This document shows positions 10,649-21,592 of a stretch of 64,000 nucleotides of DNA, piece by piece. The position numbers were made by a program, and so were the translations under genes. The stretch is from contig CM045761.1 in the NCBI GenBank assembly GCA_025200525.1, forward strand, positions 133,364,223 through 133,428,222. Reading direction: 5' to 3'. Under the pieces are notes generated by a model, which searched no databases, was not told where the DNA came from, and saw nothing but the letters and a program-made list of their open reading frames with translations. The stretch is from Camellia lanceoleosa. Taxonomy: Eukaryota; Streptophyta; Magnoliopsida; Ericales; Theaceae. Within the stretch, counting starts at the first letter, position 1. Each line of letters opens with the position of its first letter.

Positions 10649-11067
10649 CTAGGAGGTACGAGCAATGTCTTGATAGAGCTCAAAGATGCGAGCATCATTA
10701 TGAGCATAGGCATATATCTGAGGCAAGGCGTGCCAAAGACTCGAAACAGTGTCGTAATAAAGAAACATGTGGTAAATATGGTCCTCTATGGAGTCGAACA
10801 TCCATCCTAGAATAGTGCAATTATTTATATCCCATTGGGCACGTGTAGGATCAGTCGCTGCAGGCTGAATAGAAGATGAGAGCCAATGGGCCTTTCCCTT
10901 TTCCCTTAAATAGAGTTTAACGGAGCTGCCCCAAGTAGCAAAATTTTTTCCATTCAACGCCACACTCGTAATGCGATGAACAGGAGTGTCATGAGAAAAG
11001 AAAAATCAGAAGTCACTGGTACAGGTTTGGTGGGTATATTGGAATCAACATGGGATGGGTCAGTCAT
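10649..11067 (-). pseudogene. Copia 1 gag N-terminal region
   Basis: The minus-strand ATG at 11067-11065 (MTDPSHVDSN) is the probable gag start. After a frame break the main frame reads LNGKNFATWGSSVKLYLREKGKAHWL, then TRAQWDINNCTILGWMFDSI and DTVSSLWHALPQIYA. This is the Copia gag (UBN2/DUF-type) signature, in which W-x3-V-x2-YL and W-x6-I-x2-W are conserved. It would form the particle shell. The frame runs to 10649, close to the Gypsy insertion, and resumes in the fragment at 507-818. Confidence 0.8.
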
Positions 11068-11507
11068 GGTGGATTAATAAGGGCTAGAAAACACAAAATC
11101 ACAACAACACAGTCCAGAAAAATACAAGAAGTCGAAAAAAACTCAATGGCTAGTCCAAATAAATGCTACCGAATAAATCTGGTAGTCCACTAAATTAAAA
11201 AATGATACAAAGTGCATAATACATCAGCACCACACCTTAGAGAGGGAAAAAAAAAAAAGGACTGAACTGCCATAGAAGAGCTACCGAAGCATCTATGGCT
11301 AGGAAACACCTTGGTCGACAGCTAACAAGACCCTCAACAGCACTAGGGCAACCTACTGAGGGGTGTAGAGGGTTGGGTAAGTGGTTTCGGGGGGTCTAGG
11401 CTGGCTGGGTGGGGCTGTCGGGTGAAATAAAGGGCTGGAAGGGGACCGTCGGCACTCAAGGAGGAAGCAAGAAGATGAGACAGTGGCTGGGGAGAGAACT
11501 AGGGTTT

Positions 11508-11531
11508 TTGTGCTCTAGTTGTGATACCAAA
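11508..11531 (-). other. Primer-binding site of Copia element 1
   Basis: On the minus strand TTTTTGGTATCACAACTAGA follows the proposed LTR end. TGGTATCA is the initiator tRNA-Met type primer site common to Copia elements. Confidence 0.55.
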
Positions 11532-11689
11532 AAGGATGAAAGGAATGATTTGGCTTTCCATGAATGAGGTAGAGGCGCTGTATATATAATAGATTCATGA
11601 TACAATTTAGGAAACAATATAAACAAGGAAACAATATAAATAAGGCACTAAATCAGTGATCGACAATCACAGATTATATACATAATACT

Positions 11690-11899
11690 AAAAATAAACT
11701 TGAGACACAAAAATAGTCCTAAAGAGGGCTCCAATCATAAAGGGCCTCTGAGATATAGGGCTCCAAGCTCAACTCCCTAGAGAAGACAAATAGGTCACCG
11801 AGCCCTCAGAATTTGTTATCATACCAAAGAGATCCTAAAAGGCCTCTCTCAAAGTTCCCTGCCCACAACACACGTCATGCCAAAATTGAACCCTACTTC
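11690..11899 (-). pseudogene. LINE (non-LTR retrotransposon) fragment, downstream part
   Basis: On the minus strand one frame reads RVQFWHDVCCGQGTLREAF, a stop, then DLFGMITNSEGSVTYL. This matches the C-terminal zf-RVT region of plant L1-type LINEs, where F-W-x-D-x-W-x-G and F-P-x-L-F are conserved. It continues the reading direction of the fragment at 17564-17905, and Copia element 2 lies exactly between them. The fragment contains stop codons and is long dead. Confidence 0.65.
11895..11899. repeat. Target-site duplication of Copia 2, left (acttc)
   Basis: acttc precedes the left LTR; actcc follows the right LTR at 17559-17563. One mismatch in five is consistent with ageing. Confidence 0.65.
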
Positions 11900-12075
11900 T
11901 GTGAGAATATTATGCTAATTATGGAAATATATTAGATTGATTGTGTGAATATTAGATTGATTGTAAGAATATAGGTTTATTCTTATTTCCTTTTTTAGAT
12001 TAGGTCTATATAACTCGGTTGTACTCTTTGTATTGTATACAATTGAATATACAGACTTTTTTTAGAAATCTTACA
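11900..12075 (+). repeat. Left LTR of Copia element 2
   Basis: 176 bp, starting TGTGAGAATATTATGC and ending GAAATCTTACA. It contains two copies of ATATTAGATTGATTGT and a CTATATAAC TATA-like box near 12007. Confidence 0.9.
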
Positions 12076-12089
12076 TGCTATTAGAGCCA
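12076..12089 (+). other. Primer-binding site of Copia element 2
   Basis: TGCTATTAGAGCCA directly after the left LTR. It differs by two bases from the tRNA-Met site TGGTATCAGAGCCA, and both changes are of the type expected from decay. Confidence 0.75.
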
Positions 12090-12708
12090 TGCGTGAAATC
12101 CTAGTGCCATCGTTGTCGACTTCAGTTCTAGCCTTTTCGATTGAAGTTCTCTTCTGATTCTCTCTGTATTCTTAGAAGTCGTGATTGTATCGGAATCATA
12201 GTTCACGACTCACCCATCTGGACCCATCTAGTTTGCAATAAGCACCTCTATGTTTGACTCGCCTCACGTGATTGAAACTTTGGAATCTCGTGTCTCGCGA
12301 GTCTCAACTCTTCTTCCTCTATGCATCGACAACTTGGTCTTCTGAATAGTTGCTAAAGTTGTTGATCTGAGCTGCCTCTTTTTGGACTCATGATCCTCAT
12401 CTCCATCTGAACATGTGATCGCCAGTCTCGACAACACATATGGGTTCGACTTCTGGAGCACATGTAACATTTCTCTCTCGCTTTGGTTCACGAAGACTCT
12501 CTCTGTCTCTTGCGAAGGTCTTCTTCTCTGTCGAAAGTTTGGTTCTCTCTCTTGCTGGTATTAAGTTCGTAAAACCCCTTTCTCAGTGGATCGACCTTTG
12601 AGAAATCCATCTCCTTCCTTGACTTCGTTTATTGGTGCTGTATATCTTTCTCTCTCTCTCTAAGTTAGGTTAGACCCACGGGAAATTGACCCATCTGGTA
12701 TTTTTTTT

Positions 12709-13008
12709 TTGGATTTATTACATTTAGACCCTTGGTTGCCTATTTTGCTCTATTTTGGGTTTATTACACTTGAACCCCTCAGTTTTTTGGTTATTATGAT
12801 GTCTCTGGCTTCGGATGAGTGTGCCTTCTGCCATCAGAAGGGCCATTGGAAATATCACTGTCCTAAGAAGGGATGTCTATCTGCCTCGCCTTCTCAGCAG
12901 TTTCCAATCCAATTCTGCGCCCCTCCTCTAAGTACTTTTCAGCCTCCCGCCAACTTTATTGCATTTGCTCCGACTCTTGATATTGACTTGGCTTCCTTGA
13001 GTGCTTAG
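12709..13008 (+). pseudogene. Copia 2 gag C-terminus with zinc knuckle
   Basis: The frame contains CAFCHQKGHWKYHC, a perfect C-x2-C-x4-H-x4-C nucleocapsid knuckle, preceded by a segment rich in hydrophobic residues and followed by a Ser/Pro/Phe-rich linker toward the protease. The upstream gag (12090-12700) is too broken to trace and includes long pyrimidine-rich stretches. Confidence 0.75.
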
Positions 13009-13438
13009 ATTAATCAATTTTAGTATATACTGTTTACCTCCCAACCATCCCCATCTGCCTCTATTGTTTCCTCTTCATTCAGGTTTGCTTGGATTTTCTT
13101 CAGGAATTTCTTCGTCTGTCTGGATTTTTGACTCTGGTGCCTCTTATCATATGACTTTCTATCTCTATTTACTTCAAAATTATACTCCCCCATTTCCTGT
13201 TACTGTTAATGCTGCTAATGAGTATGGTATGTCTGTTATATCTGTTGGGTCTGTCTTATTGTCTGTTATGTCTGCTATCTCTATTTCATCTGTCCTTTAT
13301 ATTTCTCAATTATCTGTCAGTTTATTATCTATCAGTCAGCTTGATGCCTCTGGTTTTGATGTCATCTTTTCTTCTTCTATTTGTTTTGTGCAGAATCGGA
13401 TGTCCAACCAGCGAATTAGGACCGGCTATAGAGTTTGA
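13001..13438 (+). pseudogene. Copia 2 protease
   Basis: Contains WIFDSGASYHMT, the intact active-site motif of Copia aspartic proteases, about 40 residues into the frame. It is followed by SVLYISQLSVSLLSISQLDASGFDV, the conserved second half. The domain normally releases integrase and reverse transcriptase from the polyprotein. The frame ends at 13438; the gag-pre-integrase segment (RHLSIDHL-like, near 13550-13590) follows in another frame. Confidence 0.8.
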
Positions 13439-13689
13439 GACCTCTATGTGGTGGAGAGCTTGCATCTACCTATGGCAACCTCCTCGACTGCCTTTTCCTC
13501 TTTTCAGTTAGATTCTCTGTCTAGTCATTTCTACTTGTGGCATTCTAGATTAAGGCATTTGTCTATTGATCACTTATGATCTTTAGCTCAGTCTAGTATA
13601 TTAGGTAAAGTTTCTCCGAGCAAACTTACTGAATGATGGGGGCGTAAACTTGCCAAAATGACAACCTTGCCTTTTATAAAAGTACTTTT

Positions 13690-14331
13690 ATATTTGATAT
13701 ACCATTTTCTTTAGTTCATACTGATGTTTGGGACCCTTCTCCTGTTCTCATCGAAGGGAATTCTGCATACTATGTGTCATTTGTTGATGACTACACCCGT
13801 TACACTTGGGTTTATCTTATGACTCATAACTTTGACTTCTACCAGATATACCGTACCTTCCAATCTATGGTCACTACACAGTTTGGGTCTACTATTAAAT
13901 TGTTGTAGTCTGACTTGGGCGGGGAATACTTTAAAACTGAATTATGTGAATATTTGACCAATTTAGGTACCATTCAACAAACTTCTTGTACTAATACACC
14001 TGCCCAAAATGGTCGAGCTAAGCGTAAACACTGTTATCTCCTTGAGACAGCTAGGTCTCTCTTTCTCTCTGCTTCCGTTCCTGCTCTGTTTTGGGGTGAG
14101 GCAGTTCTTACTGCTGCTTTTCTTCTCAACTGTATGCCTACCCCCTTTCTTTCCGGTCGGTCTCCTTATGAGGCTTTGTTTTCTCAACTTCTTAATTACT
14201 CTCTCCTTCGTGTGTTTGGGTCTGCTTGCTTTGTCCTTTTACCCCATAAAGATAGGACCAAACTTAGTGTTCGGTCTATTCTGTGTCATTTTGGATTACA
14301 GTCTCACTTAAAAAGGTTATCGTTGTTATGA
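13690..14331 (+). pseudogene. Copia 2 integrase core
   Basis: From about 13720 the translation shows HTDVW, then SFVDDYTRYTWVYLM (catalytic D). After a stop in place of a Q codon at 13908, LGGEYF and QTSCTNTPAQNGRAKRKH follow, which is the region around the catalytic E. The conserved P-x-Q-NG-x-A-x-RK-H arrangement is clear. The open part is 13915-14331. Integrase would insert the element cDNA. It is disabled by the in-frame stop and by a frame break at 14331. Confidence 0.8.
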
Positions 14332-14829
14332 CTTTATTTCCCATTGCCTTTATGTCTCCGGCTATGTTACCTTTCTCGAATGTCTACCTCACTTTCAGCT
14401 TCCTCCTCTCACAACCCTAGTTTCCAAAGAAGATTTGGTTCATATTGATCGCTTTCCTTTTGAGGTCCCGTCTGATGAGTACATCTCTATTGTTCCTCCT
14501 GAGCTTGTTCCATCTTCTCCACCCTTCCTGTTGAGTACCTCTCCACTGACCCCTTGAGGCTATTCCTACTTCTCCTTCTGCTTCACCTCTGGCTACTTCT
14601 CCCCCTTCGGCTTTTCCTCCTCCTCCATCGTTAGTTTATTCTGGTCGCAAGGCTCTTTTTCCACCAGTTGTCTCTACCCCTACTGTTGATTCTCCTGCTT
14701 TTGACGACCCTAATCTTGCTAACCGTAAGTATCCCCTTCGCATCCGTAAACAGATCGAAAAACTTAGTTTTGCTAAAACATGCCCTTCTTTATATTGTAC
14801 GTTTTTGTCTGCTATTCATTCTTTTTCAA

Positions 14830-15570
14830 AACCTCAGTCTTATAAGGAGGCCTGTCAGGATCCTCATTGGATTCAAGTTATGGAAGATGAGTGGTCTACT
14901 TTACAGAAAACTCGTACTTGAGAGTTGGTTCCTTTGTCTACTGGTAACAATCTGATTGGTTTCAAATGAGTCTACAAAGTCAAGACTCATTCTGATGGTT
15001 CTCTTGAGCGTTACAAAACTCGTCTAGTTGCCAAAGGTTTCTACCAGGAGTATAGTATTGATTATGAGGAGACCGTTGCTCCGGTTGCCAAGATGACTAC
15101 TGTCTGTACTTTAATCTCTGTCACTGTTATTCGTTCTTGGCCTCTTTATCAAATGGATGTTAAGAATGCTTTTCTTAATAACCATCTCACTGAGGAGGTT
15201 TACATGCGTCCTCCCTTTGGCCTGTACCATTCCTTTGGACAAGTTTATCATCTTCAACGTGCTCTGTATGGTTTGAAACAATCTCTTCGTGCTTAGTATG
15301 ATCGCTTTTAGGCTGCTGTTACTGAGCTGGGGTTTCATCCTTTTGCTTCTGACTCTGCTTTGTTTCTAAGACATACCTCGACTAGTTTTGTTGATCTCTT
15401 ACTATATGTGGATGATACGATTATCATTGGCTCTCCTACTATTTTTGAGGTCAAGCAACATCTCTTCCACACCTTTGAAATAAAGGATCTGGGTCCATTA
15501 CAGTATTTTCTTGGTATTAAGGTAATTTCTTCTCCTAAAGGCTACTTTCTGTCTCAGGCTAAATATGCCA
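14830..15570 (+). pseudogene. Copia 2 reverse transcriptase
   Basis: The Copia reverse transcriptase landmarks occur in order: W-x2-AM-x2-E-like segment near 14865-14890, RYKTRLVAKGF-type segment near 15010, YQMDVKNAFLNNHLTEEVYM (15148-15208, catalytic D), LYGLKQS near 15270, then LLLYVDDTIIIG (15393-15430) with the YVDD active site. IKDLGPLQYFLGI follows near 15480. Stops at about 14920, 14970, 15296 and 15310 interrupt it. Confidence 0.85.
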
Positions 15571-15839
15571 ATGAGGTTATTCACCGTGTCGGCCTTACTG
15601 ACACTAAGATTTCTGATACCCCAATTGAGTTTAATGTGAAGCTTAACACTACTGATGGTGTTCCTCTAGAGCTTGTGGGTTGCTTAGTCTATCTAACTGT
15701 CATTCGTTCCGATCTTGCCTATGTTGTTCATGCGGTTAGTCAGTTTGTTTCTGTTCCTCATTCTACACATTGGGCTGCTTTCGTTCCAATTTTTCGCTAT
15801 CTTCAAAGTACTATATTTCAGGGTTTACAGTTGTCCTCC

Positions 15840-16002
15840 ACTTCTTCTTTGAACTTGGTAGCATATACTGATTCTGATTGGGTTGGTGATGTCACTGATC
15901 GCAAGTCTACTTCTGGCTTCTGCATGTTTCTTAGTGATTCCTTGATTTTTTGGAATAGCAAGAAATAGACTGTTATTGCACGTTCCATTGCCAAGGCTGA
16001 GT
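15840..16002 (+). pseudogene. Copia 2 RNase H, first half
   Basis: AYTDSDWVGDVTDRKSTSGFCMFL is the conserved start of Copia RNase H. It is followed by WNSKK, a stop, then ARSIAKAES at the exact point where the hAT-like element is inserted. The second half resumes at 17033. Confidence 0.85.
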
Positions 16003-17032
16003 CTTAGTTGCACGAAGCGGAGGCGGGGGCGGAGGCAGGAGCAGGGGAGCGTGAGCCGAGAGAAGTTTCTTAAGTTGTGAGCACCTCGGGGAGCGCTTAT
16101 ATATATATATATATATAAAATTAATTCAAAAATTCAACATGTATTTGTTTTTTGGAGTGGCTTTATTTAAATATATTAAAAATATGTTTAGTTTGGTTTG
16201 ATTTGATTTTTAAAAATAAAAAATATAATTGGTTTGGTTTGATTTGACTTTACTTTTAAAAATATAAAATATGGTTAGTTTAGTTTGATTTAACTTTTAA
16301 AAATATTGAAAATTATAAAATTAATATTGAAAAAGTTTTTTCAATTTGTTTTGATGAATATGCATCTTTTATAATTATGAAATGAATATATATAATTAAA
16401 TTTATTTATTATATGTTATAAAATTATAAAAAAATCATTAAACGGTAGTAAAAAAATACAAAATAACATTATTAAAATTATAAAAAAATAAACATTTAAA
16501 AATTGGTTCTTGTAATAAAATTAATAAACACATTATTAAAATTAACAAAACTAATCAACAACAAAAAAAAAAATTATAGAGAAGAAATTATAAAATAAAA
16601 TCAGAAAAAAAAATAAATAGAAGAGAGAGAAAGAGTCACGGACCATATAAAAGAAAGAAAAAAAATAAGATAAAAGTTCAACGCAGAGGAGAAGAGAGAG
16701 AGAGTGACTGCGAGAGAGAGAGAGAGAGGGCGACTGAGACAGAGAGAGAAGATCGAAGAAGAAGAAGAAGAAGAAGAAGAAGAATGAAGAAGAGTAGCAA
16801 AGTGTACCTTAAATAACAGCCGACGAGCTTGAACGACCATCAAAAACCGACTAGGTCTTCTCTCTTTCTTTTCTGAACTCTCTTTCTCTTCCGTGCTTCA
16901 TAGCTTTTGAGTTGTTTTATTTCCACCAACGATCTCATCTTGGATAGGAAATGCGATTCTTACACGTTTCTTTCTAAGAAACGCATTTCTTATGAAGATT
17001 CGTCACCTCGTTACACGATTCTTGCAACTAAG
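16003..17032. mobile_element. hAT-like non-autonomous DNA transposon inside Copia 2
   Basis: A 1,030-bp insertion bounded by a perfect 8-bp duplication (ggctgagt at 15995-16002 and 17033-17040) and 10-bp perfect terminal inverted repeats (CTTAGTTGCA / TGCAACTAAG), which extend imperfectly to about 17 bp. An 8-bp duplication is the mark of the hAT superfamily. The interior has a G-rich left end (GCGGAGGCGG-type), an AT-rich part with a repeated TTTGGTTTGATTTGA unit, a GAA microsatellite (16755-16785) and an inverted repeat near the right end (AAATGCG...CGCATTT). No transposase is encoded. Confidence 0.85.
16755..16785. repeat. GAA microsatellite
   Basis: About ten consecutive GAA units within the hAT-like element, next to GA-dinucleotide runs at 16690-16750. 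Confidence 0.9.
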
Positions 17033-17369
17033 GGCTGAGTACTGTGCTATGACTCATGTCACTGTGAGATTGTTTAGCTTCGTTGTCTCTTATCTAATTT
17101 GGGTGTACCTCAGTCTTTTCCGACCTCTCTTTACTGTAACAATCGCAGTGCTATTTAGATTGCCCATAACACTGTCTTTCATGAGCGGACGAAGCATATT
17201 GAGATTGATTGTCATTTTGTTCGTCAGCATCTGCAGTTTGGTTCCATCTCGTTTCCTTTCGTTTCTACGGCACTTCAACTTGCTGACTTCTTTTACCAAG
17301 ACTCACACCACTGCTCGTTTTCAGTTCCTTCTTAGCAAACTCTCAGTGTTTTCTGCTAAAACACCTTGA
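17033..17369 (+). pseudogene. Copia 2 RNase H, second half
   Basis: After the hAT-like insertion the sequence resumes with AEYCAMTHVT (the conserved A-E-Y of Copia RNase H). After a frame break, an FHERTKHIEIDCHFVR segment near 17175-17225 and a LADFFTK-like end near 17280-17300 are the expected C-terminus. The long open frame read through here (16992-17369) is out of register for most of its length. Confidence 0.8.
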
Positions 17370-17382
17370 GTTTGAACGGGGG

Positions 17383-17558
17383 TGTGAGAATATTATGCTA
17401 AGTATGGAAATATATTAGATTGATTGTATGAATATTAGATTGATTGTAAGAATATAGGTTTATTCTTATTTCTTTTTTTAGATTAGGTCTATATAACTCG
17501 GTTGTACTTTTTGTATTATATTCAATTGAATATACAGACTTTATTCAGAAATCTTACA
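17383..17558 (+). repeat. Right LTR of Copia element 2
   Basis: 176 bp, TGTGAGAATATT to GAAATCTTACA, preceded by the polypurine-like GAACGGGGG at about 17374-17382. It is the same length as the left LTR, with a handful of substitutions. Confidence 0.9.
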
Positions 17559-17563
17559 ACTCC

Positions 17564-17905
17564 CTCCACCCACCTTAAAGCAACAATGCGAAATGAATTC
17601 ATCCCTAACCCTCATAATGTTCTTCCAGATCCCCACACCATGAGCTTCCTGGATTCAAGTTGATGACCAATCCCCTCAATCATGTCCATACTTGTTATGG
17701 ATAACCATTCTCCATAAACTCTCTTTCCCAAGCAAAGCGCCATAAGCATTTCCCCAACAGAGCCTTATTAAATAGCTCCAATTTTCTAATGACCAAATTC
17801 CCCTATCACGAGGCAAACACACCTTCTTCAAATCTACCAAGTGATATTTAAACTTCTTCCCCATGCCTCTCCACCCTCATAAGCTTTTCCAATTTTTAAG
17901 CAGCT
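17564..17905 (-). pseudogene. LINE reverse transcriptase C-terminal fragment
   Basis: The minus-strand frame at 17864-17676 reads MGKKFKYHLVDLKKVCLPRDRG and continues through LLGKESLWRMVIHNKYG. This is the stretch between reverse transcriptase and the zf-RVT region in plant L1-type LINEs (G-x-x-x-K-x-H-x-V-x-W-x-x-V-C-x-P and L-W-x-x-V-I-x-x-K-Y-G). A further VGIWKNIMRV segment follows near 17640-17600 and leads into the fragment at 11690-11899 across Copia 2. Stops and frame changes make it a remnant. Confidence 0.75.
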
Positions 17906-17906
17906 G

Positions 17907-17931
17907 AGAGAGAGAGAGAGAGAGAGAGAAA
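17907..17931. repeat. GA microsatellite
   Basis: About twelve GA units directly next to the upstream edge of the LINE fragment. Confidence 0.9.
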
Positions 17932-19044
17932 TGGAAGGAAATAAGGCCTTGTTTGGCATAAACTAAAAAATCTAAAAAGTCAAAAAGTCACTATCCTATT
18001 TAAGTCCCATCATCTTATTTAAATCACATCACTTCTCTATCACATCATTTCAAACCCAATCCATATTTCATAAAAAGTCAAAAAGTGCACTTATTTAGGA
18101 CATTCCAAACCATTCCTAAGTAGGCAAACTAGATAAGGTGCTTTTGATAAACATAAGCCTGCCCCCTTTAGACAAGGGCTTCAAAACTCTAAAAACTTGT
18201 CGAAAATTATACAAGTTGCTCTTGTTCAATGTAAGACCGCCCTTTTATGAGTGTACCTTTGTCTTCTATAATCTAATAAACATGAATAAATGTGTCCAAC
18301 AACAGACAAATCCATAAAACTATAGATTTAAGACTCAAATTGATCCTAAATATATATAAACAAAATGTCCAAGATGTGCTTCATGTGAGGTTCAAATTTG
18401 CGGTTTTTCTTCTTCACATACCCTGCATCGTAACATCGCTCTGGAATAGAAATGGAAACTAGAATGAATAAATGTGCCATTGTTTGGTAGAGTGCCATTC
18501 CACTTGCTATTCTAAACAATGACAATGCAAAAGGCCTACTAAAACATAAGTGGTGCCACAGTAGAATCCAAGTCAACAAATAAAGCTTTTATTAAGTGCA
18601 ATTATTCAATTTCAACTGCCCAACATGTTCAATATGGAACTAATATGCAAACCAATCTTCGGATTGCTTCGATTCCAACTCTCCACTTACTAGATTTAAA
18701 TATCATGACTCAATTATAAATGAACTCCAATAATAGCAGTTTATGTTGCCTTAATTTATATAAGAATGATGTTTATAACATTTCTGAGTAAACCTTGCAC
18801 CGTGTCACACTGATGAAGGTACACTATTGATTGTGTAAAATTTCCAAAATAAATTTTATTGAAAAAATATACCAATGAAGAGGTGAAAACTAAAGTTGAA
18901 CATGGGTTGATCCAGATGCCAATGATATATGAACGCGTATAAATTGTTGAAAATATACACCGGGCATGGGACATAGAAACTTGCAATAATCAATATCAAG
19001 AAACATAGTAAAATAGAGATTGCATTGTTTCAGTGGTAATTTAC
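17932..19044. other. AT-rich non-coding interval between LINE fragment and CSI3-like exon 3
   Basis: No coding region is supported. Short minus-strand frames at 18346-18579 and 18756-18986 lack recognisable motifs. The final CSI3 exon (remaining armadillo residues and C2 domain) was looked for here and not found. The interval begins at a consensus splice donor at 19044-19043 and is best read as the start of the last intron of the minus-strand gene. Confidence 0.5.
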
Positions 19045-21592
19045 CTGTCAAAGATCTGATAAGCTCATTTGATACATATTCTTGAAGTGTGTGATTTGAA
19101 AATAAAAATTTGATGAGCAATGCTGCCTGTCCTGCAACCTCTGAATTAGGAGAGAGAAGAAGTTCCAGAATTACCAATATGCCTCCAGCTTCTGCAACAG
19201 CTCGCCTATTTGTTCTGCTGCGCATGACAAAGTTTTGCAATGCACAAATGGCCACCATTTTCATTTCCTCTGTTGGCTGATCTTCAAGCAAGCTTATCAG
19301 TGCACGACATGCGGAAACAGAATCACTGGCTCTAGCAAGTCCTTCATGCTGGGAGAGGTCACCAAGAGCAAGAGCTGCAAGAAGCTTGCCAGACTGTGAT
19401 CTAGTTTGTGGGTCTAACAGATATTGTGCTAAAGGCGCTATTGCATACTTGGAAACCTTCATTTCTCGTATCCTCACATTGTTGAATAAAGCTTCAAGTA
19501 GCCTTCCAGACTCTTCTTCACACTGGTGAGATCTTAATAGATCTAACAGAGCATCTACTGCACCTGCTTCAGTCATCAGTTCGGCATTCGAAGCATCGGT
19601 TGATTCTTGAACAGTAAGGGCATTAAGAGCCACTGTTATAGTACTCTCCTCTGCTGAGTACAACATCTTCACAAGAACAACTAATGGAACTTTGAAATAG
19701 TAGTCATCATTTGAATGTAGAACATTGGAGAGAACCAGAGCAGCTGATTCCCACAATGCATGGGGTGGTTGAGGGTCATCTTGAACCACAACCTTTGAAA
19801 TCTCAAATATACCCCCAGCATCAGCAACTGCCTTTGGCCAGCTTACAGAGATATTTTCCAATGCTTTAATTGCTGTTTGCTGCAAGTTCAATATTCCAAT
19901 TCCAGCAAGTTGCACAAGAGGCACAACTGCATTTTTAGTTGTTATATCTTGCTTAAAGTGCTCCTGCGCAAGAAGATGACTTAGCAATTCTGTGCCAAGC
20001 TGCTGGATAGCTTGAGACGGTGATTCCAGAAATGAAATCAGAGGCTCAATGACCTGGCTAGGAGTAAGTTTTAAAGTTGCCAGGCTCTGTGGTTTCTCCA
20101 AAATATTAACAAGTGCTTGCAGGGAACTATGCTGGCCCCAAAGACTAATATCTGGACGAAACAACACCAGAAAAAGAGGTTCGACAATTTTTGCTGCAGC
20201 TGAGGTTTTAGAAATTGCACTACTATTTGTCAAGATGCGGAAGAGTTCAGCAATTGTGCAACATAATGTACTGGGGGCTGTGGGAAGTATCTCAAGACAG
20301 CTATCAATAATGCCAGCTTTGACCATATCCAACTTGCGGGGAGTCCGGTCTTTCCCCAACTTAATGAGAGCACAGATGCTAGCTTCTATAAGCCGATTAT
20401 TTGACCCAGAAACCAAACCAACAAGAAGATCGACGATATCATAAGCTGCTGCAAACTCTACTTGCTGTTCATCATCCAACAATCTTTCAAAAGCACAAAC
20501 ACCAGATTCCACTGCTGTACCCATATCAGATTGCATTAGTGATAAAAGAGGCTCTATGCATTCAGAGGCAATTGGCATCGCTCTGACTTTTGAATTACCA
20601 AAAAGAGCAAAACAAAGCTGTGCAGCATTTGTCTTCAATTCCAAGCAAGCTGTGGAAGACAAAATTTTGTATAGGCTCTCAAGGGGATTCCCTTCCACAT
20701 CATCAGTGATCAGAACTGCTTTTGAAGGATTTCCCGAAGTAAACTTAACCAAGGTGGCAAGAGCAGCATGTTGCTCACTTTCTGATGCAGCTTCAAGCAT
20801 GTCAACCAAGGGCTGAACTGCTTGCTTGGCTAATTCAGAATCCTTAATGTTCTCTGCATTGAAAAGTTCATGAAGAGCCCTAGCAGCACTCAATCTTGCA
20901 CTTCTTGACCCCAAATGCAGAACAGCTACGAGCTGATTCATGGAACTAATTGATGCCTCATAATGAAGAAGATCAGGATTGCTAAATAATATTCTCAATA
21001 GTTCAGATATAGTCGCCTCAGTCAAGTCCTGAGGACTCAACGATAGGTACTTTGTTAAAGCATCTACAGCTCCAGCTTCAGCCATAATTAGTTTGTTTGT
21101 ATCACTGCCATCTGCAATACGAGTCAAAAGGCGAACAGCAGTTGGAGGGGCACCTGGTCTATCTGGCATTGGTCTCAAAAGATCCACTAACAAAGGGATA
21201 GTTTTGCGTGCAGTGGAACCAACTCTCACATCTTCAATTTCAAAGAGGAGTTCCAGAACTAATTGATCCGGATTTTTTACCAGAGAAAATTCTTCAGATA
21301 AAGCCACAAGGTTTGGCATATCTGATTCTACATAACCAATTAAAGTTATTAACCCTGCAACTGCACCTGAATTTGCAATTGCAAGATTCATTCCCCTGCT
21401 TCCATTACAAACAAGACTAGCCATTGCCTGGGCAGCAAAAAACCTGTCAATTACTTCTTCAGATCTCAGCAAAAGTGCAAGCGAGGGAATGATGCGCATT
21501 GTTGCAGGAGATGAAACAATATGTGCATCTTGAAACAATATAGCCAGGAGCATGGCACTTATCCATATGCCCTCAGTATCTTCAAATTCTGC
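19045..21592 (-). CDS. CSI3: CSI3-like coding exon 3 (armadillo repeats)
   Basis: A 2,548-bp uninterrupted exon encoding about 849 residues. It opens [22 protein letters not shown] after the acceptor ATTCACAG at 21593 and ends SNELIRSLT at the donor ACAG|GTAA at 19044, phase 1. It continues the armadillo array, including [48 protein letters not shown] and [21 protein letters not shown]. All of this is strongly conserved in CSI family members. Plus-strand frames lying opposite (for example 20049-20444) are shadows of this exon. Confidence 0.9.

Larger units (their letters stand above)
10598..11671 (-). mobile_element. Ty1/Copia element 1, 5' part (LTR, PBS, gag start)
   Basis: Upstream half of the minus-strand Copia broken by the Gypsy. 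Reading right to left it holds an LTR of roughly 136 bp (about 11671-11536, with a TATATATA stretch near 11580), a primer-binding site, an untranslated leader with a poly-A/T run, and the gag start. The LTR limits are tentative because its partner LTR lies outside the window and no duplication can be checked. Confidence 0.7.
11900..17558 (+). mobile_element. Ty1/Copia element 2, full length but decayed
   Basis: A 5,659-bp plus-strand Copia with 176-bp LTRs (TGTGAGAATATT to GAAATCTTACA), a degenerate tRNA-Met primer site, gag, protease, integrase, reverse transcriptase and RNase H in Copia order (integrase before reverse transcriptase). It has a polypurine tract and a near-perfect 5-bp duplication. 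About eight differences between the LTRs can be counted by eye, so it is not recent. The pol frame has many stops, and its RNase H region is interrupted by a 1,030-bp hAT-like element at 16003-17032. Confidence 0.9.

Noticed and set aside
20049..20444. 131-residue plus-strand frame opposite the CSI3-like gene
   Set aside because: It is an antisense shadow of a highly conserved coding exon and has no family match.
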